40,595 nt of DNA, taken from positions 1-40,595 of the forward strand of contig NZ_JAEVHL010000031.1 in NCBI RefSeq assembly GCF_016803395.1. Reading direction: 5' to 3'. This stretch comes from Micromonospora tarensis. GTDB lineage: Bacteria > Actinomycetota > Actinomycetes > Mycobacteriales > Micromonosporaceae. The position numbers and the translations under genes are program-made. Below the pieces are notes generated by a model, which saw only the letters and a program-made list of their open reading frames with translations, was not told the DNA's origin and ran no database searches. Shown here in pieces: positions 34,780 to 40,595 of the stretch (within the stretch, counting starts at the first letter, position 1; each line of letters starts with the position of its first letter).

Positions 34780-34821
34780 AAACGGAAGGGGCCGGCGTTT
34801 CCCGCCGGCCCCTTCCGTTTT
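34780..34821. terminator. Strong bidirectional terminator
   Basis: The 18-bp stem 34780-34797 (AAACGGAAGGGGCCGGCG) pairs perfectly with 34803-34820; the loop is TTTCC, and the A/T-rich ends supply a short U tract in both directions. It lies between the convergent DUF1360 gene and the small gene at 34827. Confidence 0.92.
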
Positions 34822-34826
34822 ACCCG

Positions 34827-35018
34827 TCAGCGCTGCATGCCGGACCAACCGTGCGGCGACTCCGGCTCCCGTTCGTCATCGTCCTCGCCGGTGATGATGT
34901 CCCGGTCCACAGCGGTGCGGTCGTGTTCGTTGGCGAAGTCCGGCTCGGGCGTGGTGTCCCGGCCCTTCGGCGGCTGTCCCAGCGCCGGCACCTTCTCGTC
35001 GTGGTCGTCGTGGTTCAT
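34827..35018 (-). CDS. Small acidic hypothetical protein
   Basis: 63 residues, very hydrophilic and rich in Asp and Glu (NHDDHDEKVPALGQPPKG, ITGEDDDEREPESPHGWSG). Likely disordered. The ATG has AAGGGAC upstream and the stop is 6 nt from the terminator. It follows the 74-residue gene at 35041 on the same strand. I do not recognise a family. Confidence 0.65.
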   Translation of the reverse strand: MNHDDHDEKVPALGQPPKGRDTTPEPDFANEHDRTAVDRDIITGEDDDEREPESPHGWSGMQR

Positions 35019-35040
35019 CTCGGGTCCCTTCTGCGGTCAC

Positions 35041-35265
35041 TCACCCCACCGAGCCGCCCAGCAGGTCGCTGGCCTCGTCCACCGCGTACTCACCCTCGGG
35101 CATCGCGTCGACGCGGGCGAGCAGGTCCGGCGGAAGCTCGGCGGCCACCGCCCGGCGGTAGATCTCTGCCTGGCTGATCCGCTCCTGCGCCCGGTAGATG
35201 TCGTCAAGGAAATCGTCGAGGTCCCGGGTGTCCGGCTCCCCGGCCACGGATGCGTCGTCGGTCAC
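35041..35265 (-). CDS. Small hypothetical protein
   Basis: 74 residues, mostly helical by appearance: DLDDFLDDIYRAQERISQAEIYRRAVAAELPPDLLARVDAMPEG (read here in overlapping pieces). GTG start at 35265; a weak -10 (TAGCTG, 35277-35272) ends 6 nt before it, so a leaderless mRNA is possible. Its length and amphipathic pattern suggest a small regulatory or structural protein. I do not recognise a family. Confidence 0.7.
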   Translation of the reverse strand: MTDDASVAGEPDTRDLDDFLDDIYRAQERISQAEIYRRAVAAELPPDLLARVDAMPEGEYAVDEASDLLGGSVG

Positions 35266-35365
35266 GCCGATCAGCTACCCCGGCCGGAATCGGTCAAACG
35301 CCACACGAGTCGCCGCCGGTCAACAGCGGCCGCCGCCCACGCCGCGGGGGCCGGGTGCACAGACA

Positions 35366-35400
35366 GCGCCGCCCCCGGCCTGGTGAGCCGGGGGCGGCGC
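35366..35400. terminator. Hairpin downstream of the DAHP synthase gene
   Basis: GCGCCGCCCCCGGC (35366-35379) pairs perfectly with GCCGGGGGCGGCGC (35387-35400), 14 bp with a 7-nt loop. It lies about 170 nt past the aroG stop on the minus strand. The remaining intergenic DNA (35266-35573) shows no gene. Confidence 0.65.
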
Positions 35401-35573
35401 TGGTGTCGGTGTGCAGGTCGCCTCTCGGCGAGTGGCACTGCGCGGCTCCAGCCGAACGGTATTCCGCGGAGGCTGTTTAGGTGAGGCCCGGGGACACTGG
35501 ACACACCGACACCCCAGTCAACGAGCCGACCCCCACTCGTGTTCCACGCACCGGAGTGACGGCGGTCACGTTC

Positions 35574-36659
35574 TCACGCCATCGTCCGCAGGGTGGCCCG
35601 GCGGGCCCGCACGGCCGAGGCCAGGTGGTCGAGCACCTCGGCCGTGTCGTCCCAACCCAGGCAGGCGTCCGTGACCGACCGGCCGTACTCCAACTCCCGG
35701 GTCGGGTCGAGCTCCTGCCGGCCGGGCAGCAGGAACGACTCCAGCATGATGCCGGTGATGCCCCGCTGGCCGGCGGCCAACTGGGCGGCCACGTCCGCGG
35801 CGACCAGCGGCTGGTTGCGGTGGTCCTTGCCGCTGTTGGCGTGGCTGGCGTCGATGACCAGCCGCTCCGGCAACCCGGCCGCGCGCAGCAGGTCGAGCGC
35901 ACCGGCGACCGACTCCGCGTCGTAGTTGGGCCGGCCGCCCCCACCGCGCAGCACCAGGTGCCCGTCCGTGTTCCCGCGGGTGTGCATGATCGCCGGGGTG
36001 CCGGAGAAGTCGATGCCGGGGAAGACGTGCGGCACCCCGGCCGCGCGGATCGCGTCCACCGCCGTGCCGATGCTGCCGTCCGGGCGGTTCTTCATGCCGA
36101 TCGGCATCGACAGGCCGGAGGCGAGCTGGCGGTGCACCTGGCTCTCCACGGTGCGGGCACCGATCGCGCCCCAGGCCACCGTGTCCGCGATGTACTGCGG
36201 AGTGATCGGGTCGAGGAACTCGCAACCCACCGGCAGGCCGAGGCGCAGCACGTCCAGCAGCAGCGCCCGGGCCAGCCGCAGGCCGGTGTTGACGTCCCCA
36301 CTGCCGTCCAGGCCCGGGTCGTTGATCAGGCCCTTCCAGCCGACCGTGGACCGGGGCTTCTCGAAGTAGACCCGCATGACGATCAGCAGGTCGTCGGCGA
36401 GCCGGTCGGCCGCCGTGCGCAGCCGCTGCGCGTAGTCGAGCGCGGCGGCCGGATCATGCACCGAGCAGGGGCCGACCACCACCAGCAGCCGGTCGTCCTC
36501 GCGGTCCAGCACCCGACCCACCGCGCGGCGGCCGGTCAGTACGGCCGACGCGAGCGGGGCGTCGAGGGGCAACTCGTGGTGCAGCAGGGCGGGCGTGGTC
36601 AGCGGCACGACACGGTCGATCCGCTGATCGCTGACCCGATCGGTCTCCGGGGTCGTCAC
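35574..36659 (-). CDS. aroG: 3-deoxy-7-phosphoheptulonate synthase, class I (AroG type)
   Basis: 361 residues. Condenses phosphoenolpyruvate and erythrose 4-phosphate, the first step of aromatic amino acid synthesis. Class I motifs are clear: LLVVVGPCSVHDPAAALDYA, MRVYFEKPRSTVGWKGLIND, VGCEFLDPITPQYIADTVAW, ARTVESQVHRQLASGLSMPI, GMKNRPDGS, RGGGGRPNYD and VIDASHANSGKDHRNQP. N-terminal residues about 1-45 resemble the regulatory extension of AroFGH enzymes. The GTG at 36659 follows GGAAGGA at 9 nt. Many actinobacteria rely on a class II enzyme, so this may be an additional isozyme. Upstream lies a candidate attenuator with an aromatic-rich leader ORF. Confidence 0.95.
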   Translation of the reverse strand: MTTPETDRVSDQRIDRVVPLTTPALLHHELPLDAPLASAVLTGRRAVGRVLDREDDRLLVVVGPCSVHDPAAALDYAQRLRTAADRLADDLLIVMRVYFEKPRSTVGWKGLINDPGLDGSGDVNTGLRLARALLLDVLRLGLPVGCEFLDPITPQYIADTVAWGAIGARTVESQVHRQLASGLSMPIGMKNRPDGSIGTAVDAIRAAGVPHVFPGIDFSGTPAIMHTRGNTDGHLVLRGGGGRPNYDAESVAGALDLLRAAGLPERLVIDASHANSGKDHRNQPLVAADVAAQLAAGQRGITGIMLESFLLPGRQELDPTRELEYGRSVTDACLGWDDTAEVLDHLASAVRARRATLRTMA

Positions 36660-36705
36660 GGTGGGTGATCCTTCCGCCGACCGTGCCCGGGGCCGGTGCC
36701 CGGGA

Positions 36706-36716
36706 CGAGCCGGCTG
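36706..36716 (-). promoter_or_regulatory. Attenuator element C (third copy)
   Basis: On the RNA this copy reads CAGCCGGCTCG, identical to element A at 36804-36814, and is complementary to element B at 36753-36763. B:C pairing (11 bp) would enclose the terminator hairpin. Confidence 0.55.
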
Positions 36717-36725
36717 CTCGTACGC

Positions 36726-36753
36726 AAAAGGGCAGGAACGACAGCTCCTGCCC
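36726..36753 (-). terminator. Candidate attenuator terminator in the aroG leader
   Basis: On the minus strand GGGCAGGA (36753-36746) pairs with TCCTGCCC (36737-36730) through an 8-bp stem with an 8-nt loop, followed by TTTT (36729-36726). It lies about 70 nt upstream of the aroG start and after the leader ORF, where an attenuator would act. Confidence 0.7.
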
Positions 36754-36763
36754 AGCCGGCTCG
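36753..36763 (-). promoter_or_regulatory. Attenuator element B (middle copy)
   Basis: On the RNA it reads CGAGCCGGCTG, complementary over 11 nt to both A (36804-36814) and C (36706-36716). It abuts the terminator stem, sharing one base. A:B and B:C pairings exclude each other. Confidence 0.55.
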
Positions 36764-36781
36764 ATTCGTGGTGACGTCAGT

Positions 36782-36841
36782 TCATGGTGAAGTCACCGGC
36801 GTGCGAGCCGGCTGCCTAAACCATCGATAGGAACGCGTCAC
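36782..36841 (-). CDS. Leader peptide with Tyr-Arg-Trp-Phe upstream of aroG
   Basis: A 19-codon ORF from GTG 36841 to TGA 36782-36784 encodes VTRSYRWFRQPARTPVTSP. Codons 5, 7 and 8 specify Tyr, Trp and Phe, the three end products of the pathway that the downstream DAHP synthase starts. A -10 element (TAGGCT, 36853-36848) ends 6 nt before the GTG, so translation is probably leaderless. Element A (CAGCCGGCTCG, codons 10-13) lies just downstream of the aromatic codons. Stalling on any of these codons would cover element A, as expected of an attenuator leader. The call is inference from arrangement; the ORF is too short to support by composition. Confidence 0.7.
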   Translation of the reverse strand: MTRSYRWFRQPARTPVTSP

Positions 36842-36847
36842 CGGGCC

Positions 36848-36853
36848 AGCCTA
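36848..36853 (-). promoter_or_regulatory. -10 element of the aroG leader transcript
   Basis: TAGGCT on the minus strand lies 6 nt before the leader GTG. No good -35 was seen at 16-18 nt spacing. The DNA between here and the divergent 71-residue gene is otherwise featureless. Confidence 0.55.
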
Positions 36854-36941
36854 CCCGACCGGGGCGAAAGCCCGGCCAGTCGTCCCAAGATGCGGGGTGA
36901 ACATCGCGTGCCGGAGGCGCGGTCGGGGTATCAGTGCGGCC

Positions 36942-37157
36942 ATGACGATTGAGCAGAGCGATCAGGACCGGGTGGAGTCCCGCGCCCACCTGCTGCCCGA
37001 GGAGGCGGCGGTGGGCAGTGACGACCCACAGGCGCAGGCCGCGGCCATCCTCGCCGAGTCGGACATGCGGACGGCGGACCAGAACGCGGCCCCGGACACC
37101 GTGCTGGAACGTCGTACCTCCGATCAGACCGTGGTCGCGGTCGAGCCGCCGGACTGA
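36942..37157 (+). CDS. Small hypothetical protein
   Basis: 71 residues from ATG 36942, acidic and Ala/Gln-rich: VESRAHLLPEEAAVGSDDPQ, AQAAAILAESDMRTADQNAA, TVLERRTSDQTV. The second block resembles a helix with a conserved RTxxxN-like end seen in small actinobacterial proteins. A weak -10 (TATCAG, 36929-36934) lies 7 nt upstream. Its 3' end overlaps the convergent gene at 37124 by 34 nt. I do not recognise a function. Confidence 0.68.
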   Translation: MTIEQSDQDRVESRAHLLPEEAAVGSDDPQAQAAAILAESDMRTADQNAAPDTVLERRTSDQTVVAVEPPD

Positions 37158-37873
37158 GCGGTCGCCCCGCGGGCCCGGCGCGAGCCCCGGTAGGTCAGGT
37201 CGCGAAGCCCGGCCACCGGACCCGCCATCCGTAACTCGGTCGGCAGGTTGCGCACCGGGTCGAACGCGAGCGCGGCGTCCACCTCGGCGCTGAGCTGGGC
37301 ACCGAGGCTGACCTGCCCGACCGGCCGCCACGGCCCGACGGCGGACGCGACAGCGAGCACCAGTCGTGGCGTGTCCGCCCGGGTCGCGGCGGCCACCGTG
37401 TCCAGGCTGCGACCGAGGTCGACCGCGTCGGGGTCGGCCAGCGCGGCCAGCCAGAGCCGGCGGCGGCCGACCCGGTAGCACACGATCGTGCTGTACGTGC
37501 CGGTGAAGCGGCGCCGGGGCAGCGGCAGGTTCCGCAGCACCGGGGCCGCGCCGCTGGAGCTGACCAGCAGGTCGAACGGGCGACCGCCGTCGGGTTGCAG
37601 GCGCAGCGCGAGGCCCAGCACGTCCGGCCAGCTGCCCGGCGTGGGCGTCCCCTTGGAGAGCCGGACGGTGCTCCGGTAGCGGCCCGGGTCGTCCAGCAGC
37701 GCGACCCCGGTGGGCGGTCCCGGCGTACCCCAGATCATGGTCTCGCCGGCGAACGAGCGACCGGCCGGATGCAGCAGGCGGCCACGGCGCAGCCGGCCGA
37801 GTGCGGTGCTGGCGCGTTCGACGGCGGCGGCGGCCCGACCGGCGGATCGGGACGGTGGCGGGGTGATGGTCAT
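37124..37873 (-). CDS. Hypothetical protein with a catalase-like segment
   Basis: 249 residues from ATG 37873. RYRSTVRLSKGTPTPGSWPD followed by VLGLALRLQPDGGRPFDLLV resembles the conserved strand of the catalase core (RFS...G...D..GxAL), but no haem-ligand Tyr motif or catalytic His region is apparent, so activity cannot be claimed. The N-terminus (SRSAGRAAAAVERASTALGRL) is helical and basic. Homologues appear as hypothetical proteins, from memory only. Its 3' end overlaps the 71-residue gene tail to tail. No signal peptide is seen. Confidence 0.65.
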   Translation of the reverse strand: MTITPPPSRSAGRAAAAVERASTALGRLRRGRLLHPAGRSFAGETMIWGTPGPPTGVALLDDPGRYRSTVRLSKGTPTPGSWPDVLGLALRLQPDGGRPFDLLVSSSGAAPVLRNLPLPRRRFTGTYSTIVCYRVGRRRLWLAALADPDAVDLGRSLDTVAAATRADTPRLVLAVASAVGPWRPVGQVSLGAQLSAEVDAALAFDPVRNLPTELRMAGPVAGLRDLTYRGSRRARGATAQSGGSTATTV

Positions 37874-37962
37874 CGCACTGCGATACCCCGAGCGGCGCTT
37901 CCGATGCCGGCGGGTCGGCTCGCCGGCCGACCACACGTCACCTTTCCGCCCGGGAGATCGGA

Positions 37963-37968
37963 TAGCGT
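37963..37968 (+). promoter_or_regulatory. -10 element for the leaderless M16 transcript
   Basis: TAGCGT is followed by CGGGGC (6 nt) and the ATG at 37975, the same arrangement as in the SDR gene. No ribosome binding site fits the ATG. Confidence 0.65.
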
Positions 37969-37974
37969 CGGGGC

Positions 37975-39264
37975 ATGCCCGACAGCGGTTACCCCTGGCC
38001 CATCGAGACGTCCCGACTGGACAACGGCCTGCGCGTGGTGGTGAGCGAGGACCGCACCGCGCCCGCCGTGGCCGTCAACCTCTGGTACGACGTCGGCTCC
38101 CGGCACGAGCCAGCCGGGCAGACCGGCTTCGCCCACCTCTTCGAGCACCTGATGTTCGAAGGTTCGGTGAACGTGGCGAAGACCGAGCACATGAAGCTGA
38201 TCCAGGGCTCCGGCGGTTCGCTCAACGCGACCACGAACCCGGATCGGACCAACTATTTCGAGACGGTGCCGGCCGAGCACCTGGAGCTGGCGCTCTGGCT
38301 GGAGGCCGACCGGATGGGCGGCCTGGTCCCCGCCCTCACCCAGGAGACGCTGGACAACCAGCGGGAGGTGGTCAAGAACGAACGCCGGCAGCGCTACGAG
38401 AACGTGCCGTACGGCGACGCCTGGCTGCGCCTGTTGCCGCTGCTCTACCCGCCGGGTCACCCCTACCACCACGCGACGATCGGCTCGATGGCCGACCTGA
38501 ACGCCGCCGACCTCGCCACCTTCCAGGCGTTCCACCAGACCTACTACGCGCCCAACAACGCGGTGCTCACCGTGGTCGGTGACGCCACCGCCTCGGACGT
38601 GTTCGCGCTCGCCGACAAGTACTTCGGCGCGCTGCCCGCCCGCGACGACATCCCGCCGGCGCCGGACGGCCGCAGCGTGTCGCCGAGCGGGCAGACGGCC
38701 ATCGAGGCGGTGAGCGCCGACGTGCCGGCGCCCCGGGTGTACATCGCCCACCGCACCCACCCGTTCGGCAGCCCGGGGTACAACGTGATCACCGTGCTCG
38801 CCACCATCCTCGGCAGCGGCCGGGGCAGCCGGCTCTACCAGCGCCTCGCCGACGGTGAGCGGATCGCCCAGCCGGACCTGGTCGGGGCGTACGGGGTGGA
38901 CCTCGCGCACGCCCCGGCACCGCTGATCGCCACCATCACCGCCCGCCCCGGGGTGAGCGCTGAGCGGCTGGCCGAAGGGCTGGCCGAGGTCGTCGACGAG
39001 CTGGCCACCGTGCCGGTCACCGCCGCCGAGCTGGACCGGGCCAAGGCGTTGCTCAGCACCGGCTGGTGGCGTCAACTGTCCACCGTCGACGGACGGGCCG
39101 ACCTGCTCGGCAGGTACGCCACCCAGTTCGGTGACCCGGCCCGGGTCGCCGACCAGTTGCCGGCCCTGCTCGCGGTCACCGCCGAGCAGATCGCCGAGGC
39201 CGCCGCCGACGTGCTCGCCACCGACCGGGTGATCCTGACCTACCTGCCCGAGGAGACCTCATGA
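37975..39264 (+). CDS. M16-family zinc metallopeptidase (active subunit)
   Basis: 429 residues. The inverted zinc motif is HLFEH in TGFAHLFEHLMFEGSVNV, with the distal Glu in LDNQREVVKNERRQRYENVP. RLDNGLRVVVSEDRTAPAVA and WYDVGSRHEP form the first strand region. C-terminal halves of M16 proteins are shown by RVYIAHRTHPFGSPGYNVI and ILGSGRGSRLYQRLADGERI. Two-subunit bacterial M16 peptidases (mitochondrial processing peptidase-like) have one active and one inactive chain; this is the active one. It is probably leaderless and translationally coupled to the second chain through an overlapping ATGA. It lacks a signal peptide, so it is likely cytoplasmic. Confidence 0.94.
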   Translation: MPDSGYPWPIETSRLDNGLRVVVSEDRTAPAVAVNLWYDVGSRHEPAGQTGFAHLFEHLMFEGSVNVAKTEHMKLIQGSGGSLNATTNPDRTNYFETVPAEHLELALWLEADRMGGLVPALTQETLDNQREVVKNERRQRYENVPYGDAWLRLLPLLYPPGHPYHHATIGSMADLNAADLATFQAFHQTYYAPNNAVLTVVGDATASDVFALADKYFGALPARDDIPPAPDGRSVSPSGQTAIEAVSADVPAPRVYIAHRTHPFGSPGYNVITVLATILGSGRGSRLYQRLADGERIAQPDLVGAYGVDLAHAPAPLIATITARPGVSAERLAEGLAEVVDELATVPVTAAELDRAKALLSTGWWRQLSTVDGRADLLGRYATQFGDPARVADQLPALLAVTAEQIAEAAADVLATDRVILTYLPEETS

Positions 39265-40595
39265 CGCTGATCGCCGACCGTCCCGGCCCGGGTGCCGCCC
39301 GCCCGTACCGGTTCCCGCCGGTGGTCCGCCGCACCGTGGCCGGTGGTCAGGTCGTCGCCGCGCATCTGCCCGGGCAGAACCTCGCCGTGGCGTTGCTCCT
39401 GCTCGACGTCGGCGCCGGCCAGGAGCCGCTCGGCAAGGAGGGCCTGTCCGGCGTGCTGGCCAAGGCGTTGGAGGAGGGGACGGCGCAGCGGGACGCCGCC
39501 GCGTACGCGCTCGCCGTCGAGGGGCTCGGCACCGCGTTGTCGACCGGCCTGGACTGGGACTCGTTCCAGGCCAGTGTGGTGGTCCCGGTGGACCGGCTCA
39601 GCGCGGCGGTGGAGCTGCTCGCCGAGGCGGTCCGCACGCCCAGGCTTGATCCTGCCGACGTCCGTCGGGTCCGCGACGACGAGGCGACCGCGCTGCGGAT
39701 GGACTGGGCCAACCCGGGTCCGCGCGCCGACGCCGCGCTGCGCGCCGACCTGTTCGGCGCGGAGAACCGCTGGGGACGACCGATGTACGGCGACCCGGAG
39801 TCGGTCGCCGGGTTGGACGTGGAGGACGTGACGGTCTTCCACTCCGAGTGGTTCCTCCGCCCCGGCACCCTGGTCGTCGCCGGTGACCTGGACCGGATCG
39901 ACCTGGACGCGCTCGCCGCCGCGGCGTTCGCCGGCACCGGTGGGGGCCCGGTCGAGCGGGGTGGCCCGATCGAGGTGCCGCCGCACACCGGACGGCGGAT
40001 CATCCTGGTGGACCGGCCCGGGTCGGTGCAGTCCACGCTGCGGCTGGGGCACCCGTCGCCGCATCGGGCGCACCCCGACCACGTGCCGATGACCCTCGCC
40101 GGCACGGTGCTCGGTGGCGCGTTCACCTCCCGGCTCAACCACCTGCTCCGCGAGGTGCACGGCTACACCTACGGCATTCGGGGGGAGTTCGCGTCGTCCC
40201 GGCGGTTCGGGCGGTTCGCGGTCAGCTCCGGCGTGCAGACGGCGGTCACCGCGCCGGCCCTGGTCGAGGCGGTGAGTGAGATCACCCGTACCCAGACAAC
40301 CGGGGTGACCGAGGATGAGCTGGAGGTGGCCCGTTCCTGGCGCGCCGGGCAGCTCTCGGTGGAGTTGCAGAGCCCTCGGGCGATCGCCTCCGCGCTGACC
40401 ACGCTCGTGGTGCACGACCTGCCGGACGACTACCACGCACGCCTGCGGGAGTCGCTGCTCGCCGCCGACGTGGACCAGGTCTCCGCGGCGGCGGCCACCC
40501 ACCTGCACCCGGATTCCTTGACCCTGGTCGTCGAGGGCGACGCCGCCACCATCCGCGACGCCCTGACCGCCACCGCCCTGGGAACCCTCCTCCCC
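39261..40595 (+). CDS. M16-family peptidase-like protein, inactive partner (partial)
   Basis: 445 codons are visible from ATG 39261 before the window ends. It has the M16 fold pattern: VVRRTVAGGQVVAAHLPGQN, LAVALLLLDVGAGQEPLGKE, LREVHGYTYGIRGEFASSRR (active-site-proximal Arg/Tyr motif of the C-terminal half) and ITRTQTTGVTEDELEVARSW. At the position of the zinc motif it reads GLSGVLAKALEEGT, so the HxxEH residues are missing, as in non-catalytic M16 partners. The C-terminal Arg-Tyr motif (GYTYGIRGEF) that helps substrate binding is kept. It is fused to the preceding gene's expression by stop/start overlap. Confidence 0.92.
   Translation, partial: MTLIADRPGPGAARPYRFPPVVRRTVAGGQVVAAHLPGQNLAVALLLLDVGAGQEPLGKEGLSGVLAKALEEGTAQRDAAAYALAVEGLGTALSTGLDWDSFQASVVVPVDRLSAAVELLAEAVRTPRLDPADVRRVRDDEATALRMDWANPGPRADAALRADLFGAENRWGRPMYGDPESVAGLDVEDVTVFHSEWFLRPGTLVVAGDLDRIDLDALAAAAFAGTGGGPVERGGPIEVPPHTGRRIILVDRPGSVQSTLRLGHPSPHRAHPDHVPMTLAGTVLGGAFTSRLNHLLREVHGYTYGIRGEFASSRRFGRFAVSSGVQTAVTAPALVEAVSEITRTQTTGVTEDELEVARSWRAGQLSVELQSPRAIASALTTLVVHDLPDDYHARLRESLLAADVDQVSAAAATHLHPDSLTLVVEGDAATIRDALTATALGTLLP

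Noticed and set aside
35481..36668. Plus-strand ORF of 395 codons
   Set aside because: Antisense to aroG, which has full family conservation.

Overview
The window is a high-GC actinobacterial chromosome segment. Codon third positions are almost all G or C, GTG starts are common, and several promoters sit 6-7 nt upstream of a start codon, which implies leaderless mRNAs. The gene repertoire (a conservon, a xylose operon with a divergent ROK repressor, an Agl-type alpha-glucoside operon, DUF6158/DUF6232/DUF742 proteins) points to Micromonosporaceae, most likely Micromonospora or a close relative. This assignment comes from gene style, not a database search. No rRNA, tRNA, CRISPR array, prophage or insertion sequence was seen.

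Layout. 1-1.7 kb: the end of a conservon (sensor kinase tail, roadblock protein, DUF742 protein, GTPase). 1.8-6.5 kb: a lactonase-fold protein, a substrate-binding/VWA fusion protein and a polyprenyl-phosphate sugar transferase (frameshifted). 6.5-9.2 kb: a SpoIIE-type phosphatase, a MarR-like regulator (frameshifted) and a decayed PAS-SpoIIE phosphatase. 9.3-14.7 kb: xylR divergent from xylA-xylB, then an MFS transporter. 15-21.4 kb: a minus-strand Agl-type operon (binding protein, two permeases, LacI regulator, GH13 alpha-glucosidase) with a LacI-type palindrome upstream. 21.5-26 kb: an M23 peptidase, a TspO remnant, a GPGG small membrane protein, a phosphoesterase, a BON protein, a nucleotidyltransferase-fold protein, a thymidylate-kinase-like protein and an SDR. 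26.2-29.1 kb: an epimerase, then an RpiR-type regulator with murQ. 29.5-34.8 kb: a group 2 sigma factor, an NlpC/P60 hydrolase and small conserved proteins. 35.5-36.9 kb: a class I DAHP synthase with a leader that looks like a transcription attenuator. 37-40.6 kb: small and hypothetical proteins and a pair of M16 peptidases, the second running off the window.

Two things stand out. First, the DAHP synthase gene is preceded by a leaderless 19-codon ORF containing Tyr-Arg-Trp-Phe. Downstream of it lie three copies of an 11-nt element that can pair in mutually exclusive ways, and a hairpin followed by four U residues. This is a candidate aromatic-amino-acid attenuator. Second, at least nine genes are interrupted by small deletions, nearly all explained by loss of one G from a CGG or GGG run on the coding strand. 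One of these deletions makes xylA and xylB look like a single 874-codon fusion. A systematic sequencing or consensus error is the simplest explanation. Two other loci (the PAS-SpoIIE phosphatase and TspO) also have large internal deletions that such errors would not explain.
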